NCBI GenBank assembly: GCA_030604735.1
Contig: JAUVVG010000021.1
Coordinates: forward strand, 1-64,000
DNA: 64,000 bases
DNA from: Azoarcus sp.
GTDB lineage: Bacteria; Pseudomonadota; Gammaproteobacteria; Burkholderiales; Rhodocyclaceae
Reading direction: 5' to 3'
The first letter of the stretch is position 1; each line of letters begins with the position of its first letter. Below are positions 43,488 through 52,687 of this stretch, piece by piece. A program made the position numbers and the translations under genes. The notes under the pieces are model-generated. The model was not told where the DNA came from. It was given only the letters and a program-made list of their open reading frames with translations, and made no database searches.

Positions 43488-43811
43488 TCAGTACAGCGGT
43501 GCGACCGAGTCCTTGTGGGCGCGGCGGCGGGTGGGAGGCTGGTCGCTTTCGATTTCGGCGACCAGCGAGTCGATCTCGCTGCGATGCAGTCCGATGTCCT
43601 TGAGGGTGCGCTCGTCGAGCTCGGCCAGCATGCGACGCTGGGCACGCAGCGCCCGTCGGGCACGGTGGCGCCGGACCATGGCGCGCACGGTGTCGGCAAT
43701 GAAGTCCGACAGTTCGAGGCTGTTGCGCATGGCCTTGCGCAGTCCATCCAGGCCTCGCTCGTGGCGGGTGCCGACCTTGCCGCCGAGGGCGTCTTCCGAG
43801 TAGGTTTTCAT
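43488..43811 (-). CDS. DUF1127 (YjiS-like) domain protein
   Basis: The basic 107-aa protein has a C-terminal DUF1127 motif, MLAELDERTLKDIGLHRSEIDSLVAEI, preceded by an arginine-rich stretch VRRHRARRALRAQRR. It is longer than the common ~50-aa members. DUF1127 proteins often bind RNA or respond to stress and phosphate, but no function can be read here. GGAGATATCTC upstream supplies a ribosome-binding site. It is probably cotranscribed with the di-iron gene and divergent from the OmpR regulator. Confidence 0.85.
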   Translation of the reverse strand: MKTYSEDALGGKVGTRHERGLDGLRKAMRNSLELSDFIADTVRAMVRRHRARRALRAQRRMLAELDERTLKDIGLHRSEIDSLVAEIESDQPPTRRRAHKDSVAPLY

Positions 43812-44058
43812 GAGATATCTCCTTTGTCCGATGCAGGGTTTTGCCTAGATGTCGCCGATGGCGCCGGGCTGTTCGGGCGCTTCGTCGATGGCTGCATCCT
43901 AAGCAGCGTTGGTATCCGCGATCTTTCGCTTCGGTGCGACTTGGTTTCGGTTTTGTAGCGCGCGGGTATCCGCCGATCCGGCGACTTGCGCAGCGGACCT
44001 TGAACATGCCGTTGTCAGCATCCAAACTGAATCGTGTTCGACCGATGAGGGGGCAGGG

Positions 44059-44793
44059 ATGGCGGCGATCGGCCAGATACTCGTGGTGGATGACGATCCG
44101 GATGTTCGGGCGATGCTCGCCGAGTACCTCGAACTCCATGGTCTTGCGGTCACCGCGGTCGATAGCGGTGCGGCGATGCGCGATTCACTCGCGTCCGCGG
44201 TCCCCGATGTCGTGCTGCTGGACCTGCGCTTGCCGGGCGAGGACGGGTTGAGCCTGCTGCGCTACCTGCGCGACAACCATGCCCTGGGCGTGGTGATGGT
44301 GACCGGCGCCGGTGAAGTGGTGGACCGCATCGTCGGGCTGGAGATGGGCGCCGACGACTACATCTCCAAGCCGTTCGAGCCGCGCGAACTGGTGGCCCGG
44401 GTCAAGAGCGTGTTGCGCCGGGTCCAGGCCGTGGCGCCGGACCCCACCGACCGACAGGGCGTCGGCGCTGCGACCGAGCGCGCCAGCGGAGAGCGGATCG
44501 CGGTGGGCGCATGCCGGCTGGACCTGCGTGCGCATCGCCTTTTCGATGCCGATGGCGAGGAGCTGATGCTCACCTCGATGGAGTTCGATCTGTTGAAAAC
44601 CTTCGTCGAGCACCCCAACCAGGTGCTGTCCCGCGATCAGTTGTTGACGCTGACCCGCAATCGCGAGTGGGAGCCTTTCGACCGCTCGATCGATATCCGC
44701 ATCGCCCGACTCAGGCGCAAGATCGAGCCCGATCCGGAGCATCCCCGCATCATCCGCACGGTGCGCGGTGCCGGCTACATGTACGTGCCCTGA
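44059..44793 (+). CDS. OmpR/PhoB-family response regulator
   Basis: The protein is 244 aa from the ATG at 44059, with an upstream purine-rich GAGGGGGCAGGG; the ORF track's 43909 start adds a non-homologous leader. The receiver has [14 protein letters not shown], phospho-Asp in [13 protein letters not shown] and [11 protein letters not shown]. The winged helix has [23 protein letters not shown] and [17 protein letters not shown] large hybrid kinase gene follows after 103 bp and is the likely partner. It is similar in organisation to the regulator at 51309-52043. Confidence 0.93.
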   Translation: MAAIGQILVVDDDPDVRAMLAEYLELHGLAVTAVDSGAAMRDSLASAVPDVVLLDLRLPGEDGLSLLRYLRDNHALGVVMVTGAGEVVDRIVGLEMGADDYISKPFEPRELVARVKSVLRRVQAVAPDPTDRQGVGAATERASGERIAVGACRLDLRAHRLFDADGEELMLTSMEFDLLKTFVEHPNQVLSRDQLLTLTRNREWEPFDRSIDIRIARLRRKIEPDPEHPRIIRTVRGAGYMYVP

Positions 44794-44896
44794 TGCAGGC
44801 GTCCGGCGCATTTTTGTAACCGGCGTGTTTCGATGGTAATTGCGCGGTAACAGTTCAATGTGCCCGCGCCGGGCTTGGCTAGACTGGAAGCGACCC

Positions 44897-47731
44897 ATGG
44901 ATCCGATGAGGCCGGAGATGAAACGCGAGACTCGGCGACGGAGTGCCGACCGGATGCCGCATCAAGTGCTGGATCAGACCCATGCGGTGGTGTTCTGGAA
45001 GGATCTCGACGGGCGCTACCTGTTCGTCAATCGCGAGTTTTGCCGCCTGGTGGACAAGACCCCGGCGGAGGTGATCGGCCATCGCGACAGCGACGTAATG
45101 CCGGCCATGATCGCGGCGCGGCTGCGCGCCAACGACGAGCAGGTGCTGTCGGCGGGCCGGACCGTCACCTTCGAGGAAGAGGTCATCTTCCAGGGTGAGC
45201 TACGCACTTATCTGGTCGACAAGTTTCCGCTGTTCGATCCGGATGGCAGTCCGACCGCGGTGTGCGGCATCGCGACCGACATCACCGCCCGCAAGCGGGT
45301 TGAGGAGGCCTTGCAGGGGGCCTCGTTGGCGGTATCGGGAGCGCACGGCGGCAGCCTGTTCCAGGAGCTTGCCCGCTATCTCGCGACCATCGTCGACGCC
45401 GACTGGGTTTTCGTGGCGGAGCGGGCTTCGGAGGCCGCGGCCCGCATGCGCGTGCTCGCGCTGTGGAAGAACGGCGTGCTCGCCGAGAACTTCGAGTACG
45501 ACCTTCGCGGCACCCCCTGCGAGACCGTGGTCGGTCAGCGGTTCCGGATCTATCCGGATCATCTGTGCGATCACTTCCCCAACGACATCGACTTTCTGCG
45601 CATGCGGATGCAAAGCTATGCCGGGTATCCGCTGACCGACTCCCGTGGTAGCCCGCTCGGCCTGATGGCGGTGGTCTCGCGCAAACCGATGGGGGATGCG
45701 GGTTTCATCGAGTCGGTCATGAAGATCTTTGCCGCCAGGGCCGCGGCGGAACTCGAGCGCGGCCGCATGGAGAAGGAACTGCGGTATTCGGAGGCCAGCT
45801 ACCGCGCCATCTTCGAAGCCTCCGAGGACTGCATTTTCATCCACGATATCGACAGCGGCGCCTTTGTGGATGTCAATCCACGGGCTTGCTCCGTCTATGG
45901 CTATGACCATGAAGCCTTGATGAGAATGGCGCCGGCCGATCTCAGCACCGGTGTCGTGCCCTATTCGAACCAGGATGCGATGCGGTGGCTGGCGCGCGCG
46001 CGCGCGGGCGAAGTCGTCCGATTCGAATGGCGCCGCCGCAATGCCGACGGGTCCCTGCACTGGGACGAGGTCTGTCTGAAGCGGATTTGCCTAGCCGGCG
46101 TGGACCGCATTCTGGCCGTGACGCGGGACATTACCGAACGCAAGGAGTCGGCCGAAGCGATCGCCCATAGCGAAAACCGACTCAGGGCGACGGTCGAGGC
46201 CGCCCTCGATTGCATCATCACGATGGACGAGCAGGGCAATGTCTGTGGTTTCAATCCGGCCGCGGAACGCTGCTTCGATTACCGCAGCGAGCAGGTCATC
46301 GGTCGCAACCTGGCCGATGTGCTGATTCCCGAGCGTTTCCGGGCGGCGCACCGGGACGGCATGACGCGCTTCCTGGCCGAGGGGCACGGCCCCTTCGTCG
46401 GGCGTCGTGTCGAAGTCGTGGCGCAGCGTTCGGATGGCAGCGAGTTTCCGGCCGAGCTTGCGATTGCGGTCGCCGAGGGGATTTCGGGCCGCCTCTTCGT
46501 CGGTTACCTGCGCGACATCACTGCCGTGAAGCGTGCCCAGGAAGAGGGCGAGCGTCTCGAGGCACAATTGCGCCAGGCGCAGAAGATGGAAGCCATCGGG
46601 CATCTCGCAGGAGGAATTGCGCACGATTTCAACAACATCCTGACCAGCATCACCGGCTACCTGGCGCTGGCGGGAGAGCGCCAGTCGGAACTGGGTGACC
46701 CGCGGTTAGAACGGTACCTGGACCAGGCCGGTATCGCCGCCCGGCGCGCGCGCGATCTGGTCCGGCAGCTGCTGACCTTCAGCCGCGGTCAGCGCGGTGC
46801 GCACCGCACCCTCTCGCTGCGTTCGCTGGTCGAAGAGCTGGCCCATTTTCTGCGGCCGATGCTGCCTTCCTCGGTGAAGTTCGAGGTCGATCCCGGGCTC
46901 GATCCGGCCTGCGTGGTCGCCGATCCGGTGCAGATCGAGCAGGTCGTGATGAATCTGTGCATCAATGCGCGCGATGCCCTGGACGGTCGCGGCCGGATCC
47001 GCATCGCGATCGAGCGGTCGGTGCCGGATGGGGCGGTCTGTGCATCCTGTCGCGCCTCTGTCGCGCCGGCCGGTCATGTCGCGCTGGTGGTCAGCGACGA
47101 CGGGCCCGGAATTCCGCCGGACGCCAGCGAGAGGATGTTCGAGCCGTTCTTTACCACCAAGCCGGTAGGCAAGGGCAGTGGCATGGGGCTGGCCATCGTG
47201 CACGGCATCATCCATGAGCATGGCGGCCATGTCGTGATCGAGTCCTCGCCGCAGACCGGCACCTCTTTCCGGGTGCTGCTGCCGGCTGCGCCACAAGGGG
47301 ATGCGGATTGCGGTGTTCGTCCGCCGGCTTCGCGGGCCGCGTCCAGGCCGAGCCTTTCCGGACGTGTTCTGGTGGTCGACGACGAGGAGATGGTGACCGC
47401 CTTTCTCGAGGAGCTTCTGCAAGGCTGGGGCCTGGACGTGGTCATCGCGCGGGATGGCCTCGCCGCCTGGCAGTGCTTCGCCAGCGATCCGGCCGCATTC
47501 GACCTGGTGTTGACCGACCAGACCATGCCGCGCAAGACCGGGCTGGAACTGGCGGCAGAGGTCCGGCGCTTGAATCCGGCTGTCCCCATCCTGTTGTTCT
47601 CGGGTTTCGCCGACGGGGTCTCCGATCGCGACCTGGCCTCGGCCGGCGTGAGTGCGTTGCTCGTGAAGCCGGTCGAACCGGAGACCTTGCTGGCGTGGCT
47701 GTCCAGGCTGCTTACGCCGCAACCGTCCTGA
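44897..47731 (+). CDS. PAS/GAF hybrid sensor histidine kinase with C-terminal receiver
   Basis: The protein is 944 aa from the ATG at 44897, which has GGAAG upstream; the ORF track starts at 44840. The order is PAS (about residues 20-130), GAF (140-300), PAS (310-430), PAS (435-560), HisKA with [23 protein letters not shown], HATPase with [22 protein letters not shown] and [18 protein letters not shown], and a receiver with phospho-Asp in [17 protein letters not shown]. The HDFNN box marks NtrB-like kinases. No membrane segment is seen. The 3' end overlaps the convergent MFS gene by 20 bp. Confidence 0.94.
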   Translation: MDPMRPEMKRETRRRSADRMPHQVLDQTHAVVFWKDLDGRYLFVNREFCRLVDKTPAEVIGHRDSDVMPAMIAARLRANDEQVLSAGRTVTFEEEVIFQGELRTYLVDKFPLFDPDGSPTAVCGIATDITARKRVEEALQGASLAVSGAHGGSLFQELARYLATIVDADWVFVAERASEAAARMRVLALWKNGVLAENFEYDLRGTPCETVVGQRFRIYPDHLCDHFPNDIDFLRMRMQSYAGYPLTDSRGSPLGLMAVVSRKPMGDAGFIESVMKIFAARAAAELERGRMEKELRYSEASYRAIFEASEDCIFIHDIDSGAFVDVNPRACSVYGYDHEALMRMAPADLSTGVVPYSNQDAMRWLARARAGEVVRFEWRRRNADGSLHWDEVCLKRICLAGVDRILAVTRDITERKESAEAIAHSENRLRATVEAALDCIITMDEQGNVCGFNPAAERCFDYRSEQVIGRNLADVLIPERFRAAHRDGMTRFLAEGHGPFVGRRVEVVAQRSDGSEFPAELAIAVAEGISGRLFVGYLRDITAVKRAQEEGERLEAQLRQAQKMEAIGHLAGGIAHDFNNILTSITGYLALAGERQSELGDPRLERYLDQAGIAARRARDLVRQLLTFSRGQRGAHRTLSLRSLVEELAHFLRPMLPSSVKFEVDPGLDPACVVADPVQIEQVVMNLCINARDALDGRGRIRIAIERSVPDGAVCASCRASVAPAGHVALVVSDDGPGIPPDASERMFEPFFTTKPVGKGSGMGLAIVHGIIHEHGGHVVIESSPQTGTSFRVLLPAAPQGDADCGVRPPASRAASRPSLSGRVLVVDDEEMVTAFLEELLQGWGLDVVIARDGLAAWQCFASDPAAFDLVLTDQTMPRKTGLELAAEVRRLNPAVPILLFSGFADGVSDRDLASAGVSALLVKPVEPETLLAWLSRLLTPQPS

Positions 47732-48962
47732 GCGGGGTGGCCGGGGCTGCGGTGTCACGGGATGGCGCGACCGTACCGACCAAGGACTGCTCCCGGAGCG
47801 GAACATGCAGCGCGACTGCAAGCAGCGCCAGTGCGATGTCGCCATACCAGATCCAGTCGTAGCTTCCGCTGATCGTCATCGCGATGCCGCCCAGCCAGAC
47901 ACCCAGGAAAGCCCCAAGCTGATGGACCAGCATCACCACCCCGAGCAGCGTCGCCATATGCCGCAGGCCGAACAGTTTTCCGACCAGGCCGGCCGTCGGC
48001 GGCAGCGTCGCCATGTAGGTCAGACCCATCCAGCCGGCGAAGCCGAGCAAGACCCACTCGGTCTTGGGCAAGGTCAGAAACAGCGTCACCCCGACCGCGC
48101 GCAGGGCATACAGCAGCATCAGCGCATGCCGCATCGAACCGCGCCGGATCATTGCACCGGCGCCGATGCTGCCGACGATGTTGCAGACACCGACGATCGC
48201 GATCCACCAACCGGATATGTCGGCCGGCAGACCGCAGGCGGCGATCACGCCGGGCATGTGCGACATCAGGAAGGACACATGGAAGCCGCACACGAAGAAG
48301 CCGCCGGCGATGTACCAGAAGTCGCGTGTGGCCAGCGCTTCCCCGACCGCCATGCCGTCATGCGTCTGGGCTTGCGTGGCATCCACTGACGGCCGGTGGC
48401 GGAACACCCATGCGAGCGGAACGGCCAGCAGCGCGAGTGCCGCCAGACCGAACAAGGCAGCCTGCCAGCCCGCCCAGGAGATCATGCCCTGCGTACCCGG
48501 GCCGAGCAGCAACTGCCCGACCGAGCCGCCGGCACCGACGATACCGATGGCCAGGCCGCGGCGGTCGGGGCCGACCCGGCGGCTGACTTCACCGAGCAGA
48601 AGCCCGTTGCTGCCCACCGCGGCGCCGGTCACCGCGAGCAGCGACAAGGCCATGACCAACTCCGGCCCGGTTCGCACGAAGGGCAGCAGCGCGGTACCGG
48701 CCCCGAAGGTCAACGCGCCGACCGCGATCACGCGAACCACCCCGTAGCGGTCGGCGATCAGACCGACCACCGGCTGCGCGAGACCCCACAACAAATGGTT
48801 GAGTGCGGCGGCGAAGCTGATCGTCACCAGTCCCAGGCCGGTGGCGGTATTGAGGGGGGAGACGAAAAGGCCGAACGACGAGCGCGAGCCCATCGTGAGC
48901 GCCATCAGCGTCGCCGCCGCGAGTGCGACGGCGATGGCGGGTGTGTGTCGAGTGCCGTTCAT
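47712..48962 (-). CDS. Major facilitator superfamily transporter
   Basis: The 416-aa protein has 12 predicted helices and the MFS loop motif GLIADRYGVVRV between helices 2 and 3. The first helix region TMGSRSSFGLFVSPLNTATGLGL is common in monocarboxylate/oxalate-formate-like MFS carriers, but the substrate is not defined. It is downstream of and parallel to the Crp/Fnr regulator gene (168-bp gap) and may be under its control. Confidence 0.88.
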   Translation of the reverse strand: MNGTRHTPAIAVALAAATLMALTMGSRSSFGLFVSPLNTATGLGLVTISFAAALNHLLWGLAQPVVGLIADRYGVVRVIAVGALTFGAGTALLPFVRTGPELVMALSLLAVTGAAVGSNGLLLGEVSRRVGPDRRGLAIGIVGAGGSVGQLLLGPGTQGMISWAGWQAALFGLAALALLAVPLAWVFRHRPSVDATQAQTHDGMAVGEALATRDFWYIAGGFFVCGFHVSFLMSHMPGVIAACGLPADISGWWIAIVGVCNIVGSIGAGAMIRRGSMRHALMLLYALRAVGVTLFLTLPKTEWVLLGFAGWMGLTYMATLPPTAGLVGKLFGLRHMATLLGVVMLVHQLGAFLGVWLGGIAMTISGSYDWIWYGDIALALLAVALHVPLREQSLVGTVAPSRDTAAPATPLRTVAA

Positions 48963-49130
48963 GGGGGGCTCCGTGATGTTGCCTGACCGGGAGGGTGTTC
49001 CCTGTCTTGTCGGAGCCCATGCTAGGCCGCGGGTGTAGTGGCCCTATTTCGCTGCGATGCTGATTTGTTGCCGGTTTGTTTCCATCGTTACCGGTGTGAG
49101 TACGGGGAGGGCGGTTCGTGGTGGAGACGC

Positions 49131-49901
49131 TCAGGGCGCGCGCCCGATGCGGCCGTGGCGGGCGTCGTGGGTTGGGGTCGGCTGTGGCGCGGCGACGAAG
49201 GCCGAGCGTGCCGCGGAGCGTTCGGCGACCGCCCTGAGGTTGAGTTGGACCAGTCTCCCGCGCACTTCGACCACTTCATCGTCGATCAGCCTGCGCAGGG
49301 TGCGCGACAGTGTTTCCGGCGTCATGTCCAGGTGCGAGGCCAGGACCTGCTTGGAAATGCCCAGGTGCAGGGTCGCGGTTTCGCCGCTCGGGTCGTCGCT
49401 GGCGAGCTCGCACAAGTAGTCGAGGACCCGGTCGGCGGTACTCTGGAAGCGGCGCGCGACGATGTCCCGCTCCAGCGCATAGAGCCGGTTTGCGACCGAG
49501 CGCAGCATCCGGGACGCGATCTCGCTGCCATTCGACACCCTCTCGGCGAGGGCGCGGTGTCCGATCTGCAAAACCCGGCTGTCTGCGGTCGTTTCGGCCC
49601 GCGACAGGTAAAGGCGGTCACTGAAGAGCTCTACCTCGCCGAAGTACTGACGAGGGCAATAGACGTCGAGCACCTTCTCGTCGCCGTCCTGGGAGCAGAC
49701 CGAACGCTTGATCTGGCCCTGCAGCAGGTAGTACATCGCGATCGGACGGTCGCCCTCGCGAAAGATCACCGCCCCCTTTCCGAGTTCGCGGATCTTGCAC
49801 TCGCGACTGATTTCGCCCCGACTGTCCGGGCCCAGATCCGCGAACAGTGGAATGCCCGCCAGCAGTTCTTCAATGTCGATATCTATCCTTGCTTTCATCA
49901 C
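49131..49901 (-). CDS. Crp/Fnr-family transcriptional regulator lacking an FeS cysteine cluster
   Basis: The 256-aa protein has a cyclic-nucleotide-binding-like barrel (ELGKGAVIFREGDRP ... YYLLQGQIKRSV) and a C-terminal helix-turn-helix SKQVLASHLDMTPETLSRTLRRL. The E-x2-SR arrangement (ETLSR) in the recognition helix is that of FNR-type proteins that read TTGAT half-sites. The N-terminal CxxC-type cluster of oxygen-sensing FNR is absent; cysteines are scattered (C35, C69, C82). It may sense NO/heme (DNR-like) or another ligand. An FNR-like dyad is present at 52198-52217. The Ala/Pro-rich C-terminal tail is unusual. Confidence 0.9.
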   Translation of the reverse strand: MMKARIDIDIEELLAGIPLFADLGPDSRGEISRECKIRELGKGAVIFREGDRPIAMYYLLQGQIKRSVCSQDGDEKVLDVYCPRQYFGEVELFSDRLYLSRAETTADSRVLQIGHRALAERVSNGSEIASRMLRSVANRLYALERDIVARRFQSTADRVLDYLCELASDDPSGETATLHLGISKQVLASHLDMTPETLSRTLRRLIDDEVVEVRGRLVQLNLRAVAERSAARSAFVAAPQPTPTHDARHGRIGRAP

Positions 49902-50018
49902 GTCTGTCTCCTGACCTGCGCCGGCATGGATGCCATGTCTTGTGTCCGGCGCGAAGCACCGGTGGTGCTCATGTTCCGGTGGTCGCGTAACGTGACAATG
50001 TCCTCAATGGAACGGTGC

Positions 50019-50033
50019 GTTACCGACCGTAAC
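50019..50033. promoter_or_regulatory. Dyad GTTAC-CGACC-GTAAC upstream of the Crp/Fnr gene
   Basis: The 5-bp arms are perfect and the 5-bp spacer matches that of GTTAC-AAGCT-GTGAC at 52100-52114. Another CGTAACG lies at 49986-49992. It may be a site for the OmpR regulator encoded at 51309-52043. Confidence 0.4.
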
Positions 50034-50139
50034 AAGGCATTGCAGTGGGGCGGTGATGTGCAGAGAGCCGCCCCGGTCTGTTTGGCGCGCGCTCAGCTAG
50101 AGCTTGTGGCTGTCGAGCAGCGCGTGCAGGGCAGGCGGA

Positions 50140-51309
50140 TCAAGAGATGGTGCGTGTGCGCGGAAAATGCAGCGTGACGGTGGTACCACTACCTGGTTGG
50201 CTTTCTATCGACAAGTAGCCATCGGCCTCCTTGATACAACGATAGACCATCGGCACGCCCAGGCCGGTGCCCTTGCCCGACTGCTTGGTGGTGAAGAAGG
50301 GCTCTAGCACGTGGGCCAGCGTGTCCTCGCTCATCCCGGCGCCGGTGTCCTGGACCGAGAGTGTCACGTAGTCGCCGGGAGGGATGGTTTCGATCAGGCT
50401 GGCAACCGGTTCGTCCACCGTGTGGTTGCGGACCTCGATCAGGAGTCGCCCGCCCGCGGTCATCGCGTCGCGCGCGTTGATTGCCAGATTCAACAGTGCC
50501 GATTCCAGCCGGGCCAGCTCGACCGAGACCGCCCATGGTTGCGGGTCGCCGTCGAGCCGGACCGCGATATCCTCACCCAGGGTGCGTTCGAACAGAGGGA
50601 GCAAGTCGCGGCAGACCGTCATCAGATTGACCGACTGCGCATCCGAGACCTGTTTGCGTGCCAGCGACAGCAGGCCCCTAACCAGATCGCCACCGCGGTT
50701 TGCCGCATTGGTTGCAGAGGTGATCAGGGCCCGGTTGGGGTCGTCCGGCGCGAGGCGTTCTTCGAGCAGTTGCAGGTTGCCGCCGATCACGGTCAGCAGG
50801 TTGTTGAAGTCATGGGCGATGCCGCCGGTGAGCTGGCCGATCGCGTCCATCTTCTGCGCCTGCAGCAGGGCCTGTTCGGCACTGCGACGGGCGCTGATGT
50901 CGATCACGGTGGTGGCGACCATCAGTCCGTGCTCGGTCGGCAAGGGGCTGAGGCCCGCTTCGAGCGGGAACTCGGACCCGTCACGGCGACGACCGTAAAG
51001 CGTCACGCCGGTGCAGATGGCGCGTGATTTCGGGGCCTGCATGTAGGCGTGCCGGTGCGCCACATGGCCTGTGCGCAGCCGTTCCGGGATCAGCAGCTCG
51101 ACCGTCTGTCCGATCAACTCGCTTGCGCTGTAGCCGAACAGGCGCCCGGCTTCCTTGTTGACCAGGCGTATCGTGCCCTCTTCGTCGGTGATCACGATGC
51201 CGACCGTGGAGACCTCCATCAGCCAGTCGCAGCCTATCGCCGACGCCTGGCCGCCGAGGAGCGCGTCGATCGCCTCCTGCTTGAGCACGGGTTGGCGATG
51301 GGTATCCAT
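50140..51309 (-). CDS. PAS sensor histidine kinase (NtrB-like HDFNN type)
   Basis: The 389-aa cytosolic kinase has one PAS domain (about residues 30-140, STVGIVITDEEGTIRLVNKEAGRLFGYS), a HisKA box [21 protein letters not shown], and HATPase motifs LLNLAINARDAM, DTGAGMSED and GKGTGLGVPMVYRCIKEADG. The start ATG overlaps the stop of the OmpR regulator gene, so they are a cognate pair. The PAS type with FGYSASELIGQTVELLIPERLR is seen in FixL-like proteins, but no heme ligand could be assigned with confidence. Confidence 0.92.
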   Translation of the reverse strand: MDTHRQPVLKQEAIDALLGGQASAIGCDWLMEVSTVGIVITDEEGTIRLVNKEAGRLFGYSASELIGQTVELLIPERLRTGHVAHRHAYMQAPKSRAICTGVTLYGRRRDGSEFPLEAGLSPLPTEHGLMVATTVIDISARRSAEQALLQAQKMDAIGQLTGGIAHDFNNLLTVIGGNLQLLEERLAPDDPNRALITSATNAANRGGDLVRGLLSLARKQVSDAQSVNLMTVCRDLLPLFERTLGEDIAVRLDGDPQPWAVSVELARLESALLNLAINARDAMTAGGRLLIEVRNHTVDEPVASLIETIPPGDYVTLSVQDTGAGMSEDTLAHVLEPFFTTKQSGKGTGLGVPMVYRCIKEADGYLSIESQPGSGTTVTLHFPRTRTIS

Positions 51310-52043
51310 CAGGGTTTGCTCACCGCTGCCGCCAGGACGTAACCGGCGCCGCGCACCGACTTGATCAAAACCGGTCGGTCGGGGTCTGTTTCGATCTTGC
51401 GCCGCAAACGACTGACCTGGACATCGATGCTGCGATCGTAGGGGCCGGCGCTACGGCCATGCAGCCGCTCCATCAAGTCATCCCGGCTCAGGACATGGTT
51501 GGGCGCCAGCACAAACTCGCGCAGCAGGTTGAACTCGCCGGTGCTCAGTGCCACAGGGCGTCCGTCCGGCGCAGCGAGTTCGCGGGCCCGCAGGTCGAGT
51601 CGCCACCCGGCGAACTGGCGGATGTCGGAGGTCGTGTCTGTCGGGAGGGCCTCGTCCGCCACCGGGTGACGGGTGCGGCGGAGCAGGCTGCGTACCCGGG
51701 CGAGCAGTTCGCGCAGGTCGAAGGGTTTGGGAAGGTAGTCGTCCGCGCCGACCTCCAGGCCGATCACCCGGTCGACCGTGTCGCCCTTACCGCTCGCGAT
51801 CAGGATGCCGACATCGTGATGCGCGCGCAGGTAACGGGTCAGTGACAAGCCGTCTTCTCCAGGCAGGCCCAAATCCAGGATGACGACATCGGGTGTAGGC
51901 ACCCGCCCGATCGCCGCCCGGAGCGCCTCGCCGTCGCCGAGCGCGGTCACCGAGAAACCTTCGCCACCGAGATAGGTCTGGATCAGCTGCCGCATTTCCG
52001 GATTGTCATCCACCACCCATACATGGCCGGCGCTGGCCGTCAT
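51309..52043 (-). CDS. OmpR-family response regulator
   Basis: The 244-aa protein has a receiver with VWVVDDNPEMRQLIQ, phospho-Asp in VVILDLGLPGEDG and YLPKPFDLREL, and a winged helix with TGEFNLLREFVLAPNHVLSRDDLM and IDVQVSRLRRKIETDP. It is translationally coupled to the PAS kinase gene downstream. Two dyads lie in its promoter (52087-52102 and 52100-52114). Similarity in length and motifs to the regulator at 44059-44793 suggests an older duplication within this signalling region. Confidence 0.93.
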   Translation of the reverse strand: MTASAGHVWVVDDNPEMRQLIQTYLGGEGFSVTALGDGEALRAAIGRVPTPDVVILDLGLPGEDGLSLTRYLRAHHDVGILIASGKGDTVDRVIGLEVGADDYLPKPFDLRELLARVRSLLRRTRHPVADEALPTDTTSDIRQFAGWRLDLRARELAAPDGRPVALSTGEFNLLREFVLAPNHVLSRDDLMERLHGRSAGPYDRSIDVQVSRLRRKIETDPDRPVLIKSVRGAGYVLAAAVSKP

Positions 52044-52086
52044 GCCGTCGCCTCCAGGGCAGCTTCGGCCGTCGCTCCGCGCTGTG

Positions 52087-52114
52087 AACGTTGCACAACG
52101 TTACAAGCTGTGAC
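52087..52114 (-). promoter_or_regulatory. Overlapping dyads upstream of the OmpR/PAS-kinase pair
   Basis: AACGTTG-CA-CAACGTT (52087-52102) is a perfect 7-bp dyad. GTTAC-AAGCT-GTGAC (52100-52114) resembles the dyad at 50019-50033 with one arm mismatch. They lie 44-71 bp before the start codon and are good candidates for autoregulation. Confidence 0.45.
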
Positions 52115-52197
52115 GGAAGCGGAATGGAGGTGTGGTTGGCCCGTTACTTCGACCATGTAGTCTGATCCTGGCACGCTTGGAGCGATACTCTACGCAA

Positions 52198-52217
52198 AAT
52201 TTGATATGGGTCAAATT
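52198..52217. promoter_or_regulatory. FNR/DNR-like dyad AATTTGA-TATGGG-TCAAATT overlapping a start codon
   Basis: Seven-bp perfect arms give the core TTGAT-N4-GTCAA, one base from the FNR consensus TTGAT-N4-ATCAA. It covers the ATG of the receiver protein (52206). A Crp/Fnr protein with the matching recognition-helix residues is encoded 2.3 kb away. Position over the start codon suggests repression, or activation of a transcript whose start has been misplaced. Confidence 0.6.
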
Positions 52218-52607
52218 CTATACCCATCTTCACCCGGACCGACGCGGGGTGTATGCATCATCGATGATGAGGCGGCCATCTGCGAGCTGCTCCGGATCGT
52301 ATGCGAGTCCATGGGACTTCAGGTGCGCACATTCGATTCGGCCGACAGCTTTCTGGCTTTCTGCCAACCGCTGCAAAGTGGCTGTGCCGTGTTGCTGCTC
52401 GATCTGGATTTGCCCGGAATGAGCGGTCTGGGGCTGATTCGGTACCTGAAATCGGTGGGTTTCGACCGGCCGATCATCGTGCTGACTGCGCATTCGGTAC
52501 CTGGCCTGAACAAGATGCTCGCACGACTCGGCACTGCCGCGTTCATCCAGAAGCCGTTCCAGATCGCCGATGTACGTGAGCAGATCGCGGCGGCGCTGCG
52601 ATCCTGA
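52206..52607 (+). CDS. Stand-alone receiver-domain protein (FixJ/CheY-like)
   Basis: The 133-aa protein is essentially one receiver: VCIIDDEAAICELLRIVC, phospho-Asp in VLLLDLDLPGMSGLG, Thr in IIVLTAHSVPG and Lys in FIQKPFQIADV. It has no output domain, so it would act by protein contact or in a phosphorelay. The only usable start is the ATG inside the FNR-like dyad. It is divergent from the OmpR/PAS-kinase pair and followed by a strong terminator. Confidence 0.87.
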   Translation: MGQILYPSSPGPTRGVCIIDDEAAICELLRIVCESMGLQVRTFDSADSFLAFCQPLQSGCAVLLLDLDLPGMSGLGLIRYLKSVGFDRPIIVLTAHSVPGLNKMLARLGTAAFIQKPFQIADVREQIAAALRS

Positions 52608-52634
52608 GAGAGGCGTTGTGTTTCGGAAAAACAC

Positions 52635-52664
52635 GGGCCGGCCCCGTATCCACGGGGCCGGCCC
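52635..52664. terminator. 13-bp GC-rich bidirectional terminator hairpin
   Basis: GGGCCGGCCCCGT and ACGGGGCCGGCCC form a perfect 13-bp stem with a 4-nt loop. It separates the convergent receiver and livK genes (28 bp after one stop, 24 bp before the other) and can serve both strands. Confidence 0.75.
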
Positions 52665-52687
52665 GGCACGACCGACGTCTCGAATGC

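Noticed and set aside
42466-44139. 557-aa version of the di-iron protein in the ORF track
   Set aside because: The N-terminal ~227 residues cover the DUF1127 gene and its upstream region in another frame. The ATG at 43458 has a proper ribosome-binding site and starts the conserved part.
49131-49901. Oxygen-sensing FNR with a [4Fe-4S] cluster
   Set aside because: The N-terminal cysteine cluster is missing, so only a general Crp/Fnr assignment is supported.
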